From NCBI GenBank assembly GCA_038503035.1, contig JAVSML010001065.1:290792-354791 (forward strand): 64,000 nt of DNA. The letters run 5' to 3'. The notes under the pieces are model-generated. The model saw nothing but the letters and a program-made list of their open reading frames with translations, was not told the origin of the DNA and made no database searches. This DNA comes from Crocodylus rhombifer. Its lineage: Eukaryota > Chordata > Crocodylia > Crocodylidae. The position numbers were made by a program, and so were the translations under genes. This document shows, piece by piece, positions 34,990 to 46,155 of this stretch; the stretch's first letter is position 1, and every line of letters begins with the position of its first letter.

Positions 34990-35247
34990 TGAGCATGTGA
35001 AATAGTGACTGACATTACTGAGCTAAGCACCCACCGCCGTATCAGCATCATGATAATGACAGGGAATGAGCTCCAGGCAGCAGTGAGGGGCCATTTTTCC
35101 CCCATGCTGAACAACTTCTGTCTGGTTGCTGCCAGCCCTATTTTGCTCACCCCGATCAAAATGGGTGCAATTAATGCTTGTAAAAAAAATGCATTTGTTT
35201 TTGTGTTAATTGCGCCCATTAACTGCGATTAATTGACAGTCCTATTC
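34990..35247. mobile_element. hAT-type MITE right end (GACTGTCAATTAATCG)
   Basis: The right end reads CGATTAATTGACAGTCCT, the inverse of the widespread reptile MITE terminus AGGRCTGTCAATTAATCG. Just inside is a repeated purine/pyrimidine pattern (GTTAATTGCGCCCATTAACT and GTGCAATTAATGC). The left end is lost or too diverged, so the left boundary is a guess. Confidence 0.5.
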
Positions 35248-35587
35248 TAAATGTTCTCTTATTTAAAACATTGACAAAGACAGCTTCATGTAGAGGTTCT
35301 AGATAATGTATAAATTGAGGATATACTCAAACTGAATAATTTAACAACAAATAATACAGATACTCTTTTGCCCTAGATAGTATATAGTTTTATAACACAA
35401 AAATAATTTCAAATAAAAAAAAATCAAAATAAAGTGCAATAAGTAATTTTCTAGAAATTTCGAGTATTACTATGTGTTCTACATAGACTAATGATTCAGA
35501 TGCTCTGGAGTCTATAGTCACAGTAAAACAGGCAGTGTCCATGCCATTCAAACTATTACAATTCCTGAGGCATTATGATGACAGGTG

Positions 35588-37150
35588 ACATCACCAGGTG
35601 ACAAAGCTAATCTCTTTAACAGATTCTTTGCTTCCATTTTTCTGAGCAAAGAATGCTTAGGGAACTGGCGGAGGACATTGCAGGACGGCTGGCACAGCCT
35701 TACGAGCACCCGTGGTGCTCTGGTGAGGTGCCTGATGACTGGAAAAGGGCCGATGTGGTCCCCATTTTCAAAAAAGGGAGGAAAGAGGCCCAAGGAAACT
35801 ATAGGCCTGTTATTCTTACCTCGGACCTGGGGAAGCTCTTTGAGAAAATTATCCAGGAGCATATCTGCAAGGGGCCAGCAGGGGAGTTTATGCTTAGGGG
35901 CAATCAACATGGGTTCATTAGAGGCAGGTCCTGTCAGACCAACCTGGTGGCCTTCCATGACCAGGTCACAAAAGCCTTGGATGCAGGTGTTGCGGTAGAT
36001 GTAGTCTTCCTGGACTTTAGGAAGTCCTTCAACACTGTCTCTCACCCCATTCTCATTAAGAAATTAGGCGTCTGTGGTGTTGACTCCTACCTAGTCAGAT
36101 AGGTCGCAAACTGGCTGGAGGGTCACACCTAGAGAGCAGTGGTGGATGGGTCATTTTTGACCTGGAGAGATGTGGGCAGTGGGGTTTCCCAGGGCTCGGT
36201 CCTCGGGCCCGCAATGTTCAATATCTTTATTGGCGATTTGGATGAGGGGGTGAAAAGCACCTTGTTCAAGTTCGCAGATGACACTAAGATGTGGAGAGAA
36301 GTGAGCATGCTAGAAGAGAGAAACAGGCTACAACTAGATCTCGACAGGTTACAGAGGTGGGTGGATGAGAACAGGATGGGTTTCAATATGGACAAGTGCA
36401 AGGTGTTGCACCTGGGGAGGAAGAACAGCAGCATACCTACAGGCTGGGGAACTCCCTTCTCATCAGCACAGAGGCAGAAAAGGATCTTGGAATCACTATT
36501 GATTCCAAGATGAACATGGGCTGCCAATGTGAGGAAGCGGTCAGGAAGGCGAACCGCACTTTGTCATGCATCCATAGATGCATTATGAGCAGGTTCAAGG
36601 AGGTGATCCTCCCCCTCTATGTGACATTGGTCAGGCCACAGTTGGAGTACTGCATCCAGTTCTGGGTGCTGCACTTTAGGAGGGATTGTGGACAGCATCG
36701 AGAGGGTCCAGAGCAGGGCCACTCGTATGGTTAGGGGGCAGCAGGGAGGAGAGGCTACGGGACCTGAACCTGTTCAGCCTCCACAAAAGAAGGCTGAGAG
36801 GGGATCTGGTGGCCACCTATGAACTTGCCAAGGGGCACGAGCAGGCAATGGGAGAGTCCTTGTTCCCTCGAGCACTACCGGAGGTAATAAGGAACAACGG
36901 CCATAAGTTGACTGAGAGGAGATTCAGGCTAGATATCAGGAGGCACTCCTTTACAGTCAGGGTGGCTAGGATCTGTAACCAACTTCCAAGGGAAGTGATG
37001 CTTGCTCCTACTTTGGGGGTCTTCAAAAAGAGGCTAGGCAGCCACCTAGCTGGGGTCATTTGATCCCAGCATCCTCTCCTGCCCATGGCAGGGGGTCGGA
37101 GTAGATGATCTGCTTAGGTCCCTTCCAACCCTACCAACTATGAAACTATG
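35588..37150 (+). mobile_element. CR1 LINE, 1.56 kb, RT pseudogene with intact FADD
   Basis: The plus strand carries DKANLFNRFFASIFLSK (35600-35650), then jumps to MLRELAEDIAGRLAQP, skipping the usual GPD-LHPR segment, so there is an internal deletion. It continues [47 protein letters not shown], a stop after SYLVR (36100), another stop in the EGHT* position (36130), then [15 protein letters not shown] and an intact FADDTKMW (36271-36294). Frame changes follow near 36430, 36690 and 36750. The C-terminal block (RPQLEYCIQFW, FRLDIRRHSFTVRVARI) and the tail ending in ACTATGAAACTATGA are present. It belongs to the same CR1 subfamily as the piece at 42669. Confidence 0.93.
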
Positions 37151-37815
37151 ACCCCTGCAATTTTTTATCTAAGCCAATTCATAAAGCTTTAAAAGTACTA
37201 ACCTTTAGAATTCTTCAGCCCCTTTCTTGAAAGCCTAGTGAAATGAAGTGGCTGCATCATATCTACAAGACCATCGTTTTCAATCTTGAATACAAATTTT
37301 AAGCCCTGCATTGATAATAGACATTTTTTTTCATCAGAGAATATATCAGAATGTCAGTACTAGTTAAGTAGGATGAGTGAGTGAATCACATGCCTCAAAG
37401 GAATATAATAAAATAATTTACTTTCTGAATATTTATAGATGTTGAATATATTTTTATTAGAATACACTCAATCATATCATATGGGGAAACGCTAGATGAA
37501 TTCAAGAAATGAACTGTCATGTAAAAGATTCAGAATACTTCAAGCAGACATTGGAGTTGGTATGAGTTATCTTCTGTTTTCTAAGCAGATGTTTTTTATC
37601 TACATTTTCTCTTCGAAAGCAAAATACTGTTCTGCTTGAAGTACAAAAATAACAGTGTAAACAATGATACACGATATAGATCCCAGAGATGGAAAAAAAG
37701 AAACTACATGAATACCTTGAGCTCTGACCTCTGTTCTGAAACCCACACTTCTGCTGATGATGTAATTTGCAAATAGTGCATCATATGAAATACAGAGCAC
37801 TACAGTTGGTTAAAA
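37151..37815. other. Unassigned stretch
   Basis: AT-rich spacer, nothing recognised. Confidence 0.4.
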
Positions 37816-37817
37816 GT

Positions 37818-38100
37818 GGATGCATCTACACAAGACACTATGGTGCCATAGCACTGTGCAATGGTATCATAGTGTCCCTTGGCAAAAACCATGCTGCTGC
37901 TGCTACATTGCTGTAGCAATATGCTTCCTCAGTATAGCATTTTGCTACAGTGATGTAGGGGCCAGAAATAACCCATGTATGGCTAGCATGGTGCAGTATG
38001 GGCTGTTACTTCACTGTCTTTTAGTATTTCCAAAAAGAAGTACTAAATAACAGTGCAGTAACGAAGGCATTGTATGTCCTGGCACAGAATCACCCACTGC
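37818..38100. mobile_element. Relative of the 57.6-kb MITE, partial
   Basis: The left part reads GGATGCATCTACACAAGACA. The block CTGTTACTTCACTGTCTTTT with AGTATTTCCAAAAAGAAGTACT (38006-38045) matches the palindromic centre of the MITE at 57583-57914. The right terminus was not identified. Interior GCTGCTGCTACATTGCTGTAG motifs fold back on themselves. Confidence 0.42.
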
Positions 38101-39590
38101 ATAGTATTTATGTGCCATTGTGATGAATTTCATTTTGTTTTTATGGCTTGTGAAATCTGATCAAAATTTTGACTAATATGATATGTCTATGGTGTCAAAG
38201 GACTGTATCGTGGCATGTTGCAAAGAAACATGGCACATGTGCTGCACCAAGAAACAGATATAACGTAGCTACACAAAGGCTACATGGAGGGGGCATGTTG
38301 TGCTTACCTGTGTGGTGTTCTGTTGAGGTTCTTGATGGTGTAGACAGTGAAAAGTTGTTCACTTTGGCTCAGTTGAATTTTTCATTTATGTTTGTTTTTG
38401 CCAGTTTCGAGAACGGGTATTTTTAAAATGCTAAAAAAATCACATTTAAATTTGATTAGGTTAATAGATTTTACTTTAGTTTAATGTCTAGATTGAAGCA
38501 CAAAGGTAATAAAGGAAGTTATTCAGTAACAGCAGTCTGTGTGTAAAATCCAGATGTTTAAAAAGTCCTATGGACCTGTTTTTCTCTGAAATAATAGGAG
38601 CATTTAGGAATCCGAGGATATCCCCAAAGTGCTAACCTCCTTTACCATGGATAGGACAATGCCTTGGGCATGGGGTAACACTCATTACTGCACTCTCCAA
38701 CAGTCAACACCCTTGCCCTCCTTATTTGGTTTATACCTTAGTCATCTTACTCTCAGCCAGGCTCTGAGAAAGCACAGCCATGTGATTTTGAAAAAAGATA
38801 TGCAGAACTATATATTATCTTAGTAGTGATGTTAGCATGGTGCAAACTACCTCTGTACTGACATACTGACACCAAGGAACCTTAGTACAGGAATTCTTGG
38901 ATGAGAACTACTCAGCTCTAGATCCTGAGATCTTGCTGAAAGGAAGGAATGAAACTGTAAAAGATCTAATTTCATCCTTGCTTCCTCCCCTTCCTGGTCT
39001 GCAGTTAAGTTAATGAAAACTCACAGGCAGCAGCATGAAAGGATGCTGACAGTACTAAAAGTCTAGATATTTTTGGCTGTTGCTAGGAGATGAACCAGCA
39101 AGACCAATAACACACCTGGGCCTAAAGTCACTTATCAAAACACAAGGAATTTTAAAGATTTCAGGAGCTTTATGATTTACAGTCTACTGTTTGCTCAGTA
39201 ACTATATCCTTAAGAAAGCTATTAGTCCAGTTTATGAGTCTTACATGTTCAAGTGCAAAGTAAAAAGTGATGAGCAGGACAGTACAGGCGAACTATTTGC
39301 AATACTTTTGTGTTGCCTGCCAATAATTAAGTAAATTAAGATATTAACTGTCTGCAGCCTAATAGCAGGAATGGAAAGAAGGCATGCATACCCAAGCATC
39401 TCTCTGGATCACACGGAGAGTACATGTACTCAGATACCCTGGTTTTTTATTCCCACTTGATTCTTTTATATCAGATGCTATTTAGATTACAGAGGATAAT
39501 GGGCAAAGAGTTTAGGAATTACATAATCCTAGTGCAAGTGAGATTGGCAGCAAGAGTTATTCATAGGGACCTACTGAAATCCATGAAATC
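38101..39590. other. Unassigned stretch
   Basis: AT-rich sequence with no gene or repeat end recognised. Confidence 0.42.
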
Positions 39591-39599
39591 TGGGTGGGG

Positions 39600-39990
39600 G
39601 GGGAGGAGGAAGGAAACCTATTGAAAACAAAATGCTGACTCCCCAGAGGGGGCCAAGAGTCCTCGGGGTGCTGTGGTAACTTGCTGCTGTGGGGAGGAGA
39701 GGCTCCCTGATTGAAGGGATGCTGTCAAGATGGCAGCTGCCCTCACCTCTCTCCACTGATTGGCTACAAGGGCTGGCAATCAGCAGTGAGAGGCAGGGCC
39801 GTATGACAAGCAGCCCTTATAGCAAATCAGTGGTGGGGGGGGGGGCACTGGGCCCCATCGACCAATCAGAGGCTGAGTAGGGAGGGGGGGAGGCACTGCA
39901 CTTCTCCCATGAAATGGCTGCTAGGCCTCACATTCTGTTTGCAAAATGGCAGCTGGGCCCTGCCTTGTGCCCATTAAATTAGTGGGAAGG
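39600..39990. repeat. GC-rich block with CCAAT motifs
   Basis: A GC-rich island in AT-rich surroundings. It holds two poly-G runs (39592-39602 and 39832-39845) and three ATTGG/CCAAT motifs (CTGATTGGC near 39758, a diverged one near 39826, GACCAATCAGAGG near 39860). The composition recalls the interiors of the non-autonomous elements elsewhere here, or a decayed promoter or LTR. No terminal repeats or TATA/polyA pair support an LTR. Confidence 0.35.
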
Positions 39991-40090
39991 CAGGTCAAAT
40001 TCAATAAGTGCCTAGTTATTAATTTCTTGAAATCTGTATGTTTTCAGTTTCAAAAAACTGTCAAGATAAGGTGTTTTTTGGGGGGGTAGT

Positions 40091-40410
40091 TCATAGAATC
40101 ATAGAAAATGAGGGTTGAAAGGGACCTCAGGTGGTCATCACGTCCAATCCCCTGCTCAAAGCAGGACCATCTCCATCTAGATCATCCCAGGCAAAGCTTT
40201 GTCTACCTAGGTCTTAAAAACATCAAAGGATGGAGATTCCACAATCTCTTTCCTACCCTCCTAGTGAGAGAGTTTTTCCTAATATTTAACTTCCCTTGCT
40301 GCAAATTGAGACCATTGCTCCTTGTTCTGCCATCTGCCACCACTGAGAATAGTCTAGATATTCAGGACCCCTCCCAATCATCACAAATCTTAAAAGATAA
40401 TGGCCAGTGA
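40091..40410 (-). mobile_element. CR1 fragment with internal deletion
   Basis: On the minus strand the 3' tail (plus: CATAGAATCATAGAAAATGA, AGGGACCTCAGGTGGTCATC) and the end of the RT frame (about 40091-40357) are joined directly to a piece from much further 5'. That piece, 40362-40410, aligns with 20485-20535, where the RT reads as the EVPDD/FENS region. About 1.5 kb of RT is missing between the two. It is the same CR1 type as the 19.1-kb copy. Confidence 0.82.
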
Positions 40411-41357
40411 CTTTGCATGGTTTGTGTTTCTATTAAGAGATTCAGTATGCATCAACAAAGATGTACTAGTCTAATAGTAATTTTCAGTACCTGTCACCAA
40501 AGTGCAATGTTGGATGAGTTACTTGGTTGTATATTGATTAAATTTAACAATTCTGTTTCTCAGGTTTTCTTCTGCATAAACTGCTTGGAACAGAACCAAA
40601 ATGCCAAATTCTGCCTTTAAATATGCATTTATAGTTCCCACTGGGAAAATAATTTGTAATAATTAATTTGTTTAATGACATTTTCTGTTCACAATTGTTC
40701 AAAATTTAAGTTTTATCAAATGTTTTCATTTTCTGAAAATTATCTGCCAATAATTCTTGGCTTGCAGCTTGTCTGTGAACTTCTTAGGAAAGTATCCTAA
40801 CTCTCAGGTTATGAAATAGACTAGATAGAAGGTTGGGGTTATGGGGCAGGTGGGCTCTCCCCCTCCTATGCCTCCTGTTAAAGCTGGGCAAATGGGAAGA
40901 AAGGATTATAAGATTCTTGAGGGTATCAGTAACAAAAGCAATAGAGAATACAAGAAAGATCATAACTTGAGCTCAATGCTAAGACCACTATTGCCAGACA
41001 GTGGGGAGTCCTGGCTTCCTGCATTGTCTTGTTTTTTTAAGAGAGGTAGTTGGCCACATTAGTCTGAAGGGTAAAGTTACATGTTACACTTAGACCATAG
41101 AAAAGGTATTTAGAATACAAGCATCTGCATGTTAATACTTGTTAACTCATGTTAAGTGCCTTCTGAGTGTCTTGATGTTGTGTGACTCCAGGTGAGGGTT
41201 AACTCCAGGCCATACTACTTACCTTCTGTTAGGCTAACATGAAACTGCTCTACAAAGATAAAACAAGCAATTTGCAGTACTTCAGCATACAAGGATGCAT
41301 CGCTTCCAATCCCTGTCCCTGTCCCCGCCCCCCCACCCCATTGAGCAGGAATAGAGC
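40411..41357. other. Unassigned stretch
   Basis: AT-rich sequence, nothing recognised. Confidence 0.4.
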
Positions 41358-41360
41358 CCA

Positions 41361-41699
41361 GGGGCATTTATACACATTCTCTGGGAGTCAGGGGTGGGGA
41401 GCGCTTTAATTAGAGTGGCTCTAAGAGCTGCTCTGATTAAAGTGCCCAGAGCATCATGTGTATCAGCATGTCCCCACTGGCAAATGACAGCAGGGGTGCT
41501 TTAACTAAAGTCTGTTGAATGAGCTTTAGTTAAAGCACCCCTGCCACCATTTGTCAGTGCAGGGACACTGATAAATATGATGGAGTCTGCTGGAAGACAA
41601 TAATTACCACACTCCAACAGCCTCTATTAATCCAGTCTACTCCAATATGCTGTAATCACGGTGCACCAGACCAACTTCACTGCACATGTAAAGGCACCC
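41361..41699. mobile_element. Fold-back MITE, GGGGCATTTATACAC ends
   Basis: The left end GGGGCATTTATACACATTCT and the reverse complement of the right end, GGGTGCCTTTACATGTGCAG, are imperfect terminal repeats. The core is a long hairpin: arms 41453-41510 and 41524-41581 pair over most of 58 bp, including an uninterrupted GCAGGGGTGCTTTAACTAAA. The same core half occurs in the 32.97-kb element. No 3-bp duplication was clear for this copy. Confidence 0.68.
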
Positions 41700-41959
41700 T
41701 GGGTGTCATGGCTCCTTGCAAAGCGCTTGTTCACCAGCCCTCTAGCTGTGAAGGCAAGAAATGGTATTATTACCCCGTAAAGTGTGACTGTTTACAGCAT
41801 GTTCTAACCTTAACACAGCTTAATATTGCATAGATTAATATGGTTTAAATATAACGTATACCTTCCCCTTTTCAGATTAACTAAATTGCATAAGCTGTTG
41901 TAGGCAGAGGGCTTACTTCAACAGATGCTATGAATAGACTGCCTTCACAGCAAAGGGTC

Positions 41960-42668
41960 TGGCATTGTTTAATATCTTCATTAACATCATTATTAATTAT
42001 TTGGACGATGAATTAGCACATTTATGGTTGACACCAAATTGGGTGGGTTAGAGACATTTTGGAGAGCAGCACTAGGGTGCAGAATGACCTGGAGAAATGG
42101 TCTGCAATCAACCAGGTGAAATTCAGCAAGGACAAGTGCAAAGTCATAATAGGAACAATTGCATGCAAAAATACAGGCTGGGGAATGATTGGATAGGCTG
42201 CAGCCGACCTCAGGGCCACAGCTGAATATGAGTGTGCTCTTGTATCAAGAAAAGCTTGTAATATTAACATGAGCTTCTTTTAAATCAAGGGCAATTATAT
42301 GTCTTCAGCTCTGTTTAGCACTAGCAAGGTCTCTCCTGAAGTACTGTGTCCAGTTTTGGGCCCCATACTTCAAGAAGGATATGGACAGATTGGGAAGAGT
42401 CCAGCAGAGAGGGACAAAAGTTATTAGAGGCCTGAGAAGCATGGTTCAGGAAGAAAACCTATCATTATTTAGTTTGGAGAGGGAACCCTGAGAGGGGGAG
42501 CTAATAATCTTCAAATACCTGAACAGTGATAAAAAAGATGAAGCTATTCTTTTCTCTGACTGTAGGTGAAAACTACTAGGAGCAATAGCTTCAAACTGAA
42601 GCGGAGGCCATTTAGATTGGAGATTAAGAAGAACTTTCTGGGGGTGGTCAAGCATTGCAACTGTCTAC
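41960..42668 (+). mobile_element. Old CR1 fragment, RT C-terminal half
   Basis: The plus strand reads LFNIFINIIINYLDDE (41965 onward), a decayed catalytic box FMVDTKLGG (42020-42046) in place of [19 protein letters not shown] (42117-42145), LKYCVQFWAPYFKKDMD (42334-42388), SLEREP near 42473-42490 and the FRLEIKKNF block near 42609-42640. It ends at the NCLPE position, where the sequence changes abruptly to a different CR1 subfamily. Stops and frame changes are common. It is the same general age class as the 19.1-kb copy. Confidence 0.8.
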
Positions 42669-43052
42669 CTGAACCTGTTCAGCCTCCACAAGAGAAGGCT
42701 GAGTGGGGATCTAGTGGCCTGTTACAAACTAGTCAGAGGGGATCAGCAGGCATTGGGGGAGTCCCTGTTCCCCTGAGCACCGCCAGGAGTGACCAGGAAT
42801 AACGGTCACAAGCTGGCGGAGGGTAGATTTAGGCTGGATATCAGGAGGCGCTACTTCACAGTCAGGGCAGCTAGGATCTGGAACCAGCTTCCGAGAGAAG
42901 TGGTGCTGGCTCCTACCCTGGGGGTCTTTAAGAGGAGGTTGGATGAACACCTTGCTGGGGTCGTTTGCCCCCAGTACTCTTTCTTGCCATGGCAGGGGGT
43001 CGGACTAGATGATCTACTCAGGTCCCTTCCGATCCTAGAAACTATGAAACTG
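42669..43052 (+). mobile_element. Young-type CR1 3' end joined to an old CR1
   Basis: It begins CTGAACCTGTTCAGCCTCCA and closely parallels 36765-37150: [13 protein letters not shown] region, then NNGHKLAEGRFRLDIRRRYF, TVRAARIWNQLPREVVLAPT, GVFKRRLDEHLAGV and the tail CAGGGGGTCGGACTAGATGA to ACTATGAAACTG. The frame 42789-43000 is intact. The junction with the older CR1 shares CCTGAA on both sides, and the old element does not resume after 43052. Confidence 0.88.
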
Positions 43053-43406
43053 TCTCTATATCTTGGAATTTTTCTGCTACTGTGTCCTCCCACCATATAC
43101 TCCCTTTTCCTGCACAGAATGCCACTTTCAACTTTCCATTCACATCTCCCTGCACTCTCTTCTCCATATATTTTCTCTGAATTAAAGGCTCCAGTCCTGT
43201 AGATGATAGAACATGGATCATTATGATCACTTGGAGCCCTGTTTCAGTAAATGGAGCTCTTGACAGAGACAACAGTCTACATAAATGATGCCAATTGCAA
43301 GTTGTAGGCCTAAGTGTGAAATGCCATTTTCAACTATGTTCACCACTCTCATCATCTTATTAACTTTCATTCCTGGTCCCTCTTTAAAATAGCTTTTCAA
43401 TGATAC
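43053..43406. other. Unassigned spacer
   Basis: Nothing recognised between the CR1 tail and the Tigger-like element. Confidence 0.4.
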
Positions 43407-43408
43407 TA

Positions 43409-44086
43409 CAGTAAAATCTCTGTTAACCGGCATCCATGGGGAATGAGGGTGCCAGTTAATCGAATATGCTGGTTATCTGAGAGTTATACTTTTTTTTTTT
43501 AAGAAAGAAACTAAGCTTTAATTTTAACTGTGATATAATAACTTTTAATATACCATTTTAATATAACTTTATTATAACTTTTAATATAACATATAACATT
43601 TTAACTATGATATAACAACTTTTAATATTTTAACTATTTAACTTTAAATATTTTAACTATGATATAAGGAATAATAAAGTAAATAGTATACTGTAATATT
43701 ACTGCTCCTCAGCTGCTTCTGAAGGCACCTTAGGATCAGAGGTTGCCTCAGAACGTGGCTTTGCTTTGGAGTGTGCTTTGGAGTCTGTCCTCTGCTTGTT
43801 GATGGAGTATTGGTAGCCATAGTTGCAGGATGGGCGTGATATTCAGCAATATTCAGCAAAGTCACAGCAAAAGCACAGGCACAAGCTCAACACGATCACA
43901 ACATGATCAAAAGCACAGACACAAGCTCAATGCGATCACAACGTGATCACAATGGCAGATGGCGGATGAGACTGTCGCTAGTGACACTGTTCGACTGCAT
44001 CCCCAGCAGCAAGATGGTGTCTATGACAGATGCCGGTTGATAGAGAAGTCTGTATGGTAAAGTGCCGGATAACGCAGCTTTTATTG
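43409..44086. mobile_element. Tigger/pogo-like element with TA duplication
   Basis: The left end CAGTAAAATCTCTGTTAACC (then GGCATCC) and the reverse complement of the right end, CAATAAAAGCTGCGTTATCC (then GGCA), form a terminal repeat of the CAGTAAAnCTCnGTTAnCCGGCA type. TA flanks both sides (43407-43408 and 44087-44088), as expected for Tc1/mariner-pogo insertions. The interior is partly AT-rich (43500-43680) and partly holds a 40-bp tandem duplication. No transposase domain is readable, so it is a deletion derivative. Confidence 0.75.
43869..43948. repeat. 40-bp tandem duplication
   Basis: Two adjacent 40-bp units, each starting AAAAGCACAG and containing ACAAGCTCAA and CGATCACAAC, differ at four positions. 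They sit inside the Tigger/pogo-like element. Confidence 0.85.
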
Positions 44087-44088
44087 TA

Positions 44089-45195
44089 ATAAGAATTAAA
44101 ACACACTAAATTAGAAATACCTCTATATATTCATATATAAACTAATAATAGTAAAGACAGGGTCTTCTTCCAAAAGCCTCATCTTGCTTTACATGTCTCT
44201 GGTACCTTTAATTTATGCAAAGACTTCTCTTAACTTTGGTAACTAACCCATGAGTGTTTCACAGCAGTCAGCTGATTTCCTTTGCAATTTGTCTTTTACA
44301 TGATGTATTGCATGCTGAGAGAGCCTAATTAAACCTAATGGACTGCTGGTGCACATTTATTGGAATATTGACATTTTATCACCAATTAGACTGTATTCCT
44401 TATCTCATTATGCCATTAGCTTGCTTTTTATCACTTTACCTTATAGGATTAGGAAATGCTTCTTCCTCTATTTTTTGACAGAATTTTTTTAAATGAAGGT
44501 GTTGTGGTTTTTTACTTTGGAAGATAGGAGCATTAAGGGTCAGAAGATAAGCACATGGCCATTAAGACATATACTTTTATGATGGGACAATATAATTTTC
44601 GTGTATTTCCCCCTCCTATTCTGTAACTGGACTCCTTATTCACTCCTTTTAAAAAATATGCTCCATTTCTTTATACACTAAGCTATCATATGTTACATCT
44701 GATTTTAACCCAATTATTGCCTATATTACAATGCACTTCACAAGAAAAGTTTTCATGAATTACTTAAACACTAATATTTGTTCTATTTGTTCTACTTTAA
44801 CAAATTACATTTTAATTTTGAATCAGAGCTACATTAAGTTTTACCTAATTGTTCTTCCTCTCTTGAATGATTTGTTTTCTTCAAATTGTAGCTGTAATAT
44901 TATATATGAGAGTTAATCTTTAGTGTGGTATATTGCTATGTACATTACCTTATCACCTCAGTGCAGTTATCCCTTGTTGGCACAGAACTGGTGGAAAACA
45001 TATCTAAAGATTACCACCCTTCCTGCTGTTAGTCAGCCCTTCATAGCTATTGCAACCTGATATGTATGAGAGTAGCTCTCTCACCCCTCAAACATAATGC
45101 AGGAAGGCTGGCCTGGACAGAGTTCCACTTAAGACACTGCAATGAAAAAATGAGCTAGTTAAGCTAGTTTTGGTCATATACTATGACCTGTTCAG
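44089..45195. other. Unassigned AT-rich stretch
   Basis: Nothing recognised in about 1.1 kb. Confidence 0.45.
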
Positions 45196-45969
45196 TGTGG
45201 GCACTTCCATACATACAAGCACATGCACTTGCAGCAGCTCAAATAGAAGTGGTGCAAATTTGAGCTGGGGCTTTTTGCCTCAGTGCACGTGCATGGACAT
45301 GCACTTTGGTGTTGGGCAAATTGTGCCACTTGGGGCACAATAACCCTGCCTGCCTCCTCTCAGATCTGCAGCCAGGGGGAGCTAGAGCCCAGGGACAGCA
45401 GCTGTGCTAGCCCTAGCAGTATAAAAAGTTGCCCTGTGCTGGCCTCAGCAATATAAGAAGCTGCCCTGGCAAGTAGCTCAGGGATACTTGCCCTCAGGAG
45501 CTTCTGGGGACTGGCCAATTGGTACCTGGGGACACTACCCCTTGTGCCATCTGCACTGCTGAAGCAGGCCTGAGAGTTCCCTGCACCCTCTACCCAATGC
45601 AGCAGTCTGACAGTGGGGGCTGCTGCCTGGCTGTGACCTGCAACAGCATGTGGCCCCCAAAGCTGTGTGCCTGCCAGACCCATATGGAGGCTGCACAGCC
45701 AGTAGAGGCACCTGCCTCTTTGGGCCAGCTGCCTGTGGGCTACAGCTGCACAGTTGTCTTTGTGCGGCACTACTGCGGCCATCTGGGCAGCTATCATCTG
45801 GAAGATGTTCCCATGTAGTGGCCTGCTTTGAACTGTCAAAGCATGTCCTCCTAGCCCCAAGTGGCCAGGAGGTCATCCATCTCCAACTGGGTCCCGGGTG
45901 CCAGCCCTGAGCAGGCTTTTCTGTCTGGGTCTTGCCACTTGCCTCCCTAGCAGGAATTCCAGTGTTCCC

Positions 45970-46070
45970 TATTTAAAACCTACAAATTCTTTGAAAAAAA
46001 ATCCCCAATTCACTCTTTAAAATACCCCAAAAATCCACATTCCTCTACAACTAAAACAAAAGACCACAAA

Positions 46071-46113
<43 letters not shown>

Positions 46114-46116
46114 GTG

Positions 46117-46155
<39 letters not shown>

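Noticed and set aside
41700..41702. 3-bp duplication for the 41.36-kb element
   Set aside because: Left (CAG or CCA) and right (TGG) flanking triplets do not agree, unlike the TGT flanks of its relatives.
43869..43948. Start of a CRISPR-like array
   Set aside because: Only two directly adjacent 40-bp units without spacers, in a vertebrate transposon.
45360..45860. 166- and 113-codon open frames, minus strand
   Set aside because: Alanine/glycine/cysteine-rich frames in the GC-rich part of the 45.2-kb element, with no motif and both strands open.
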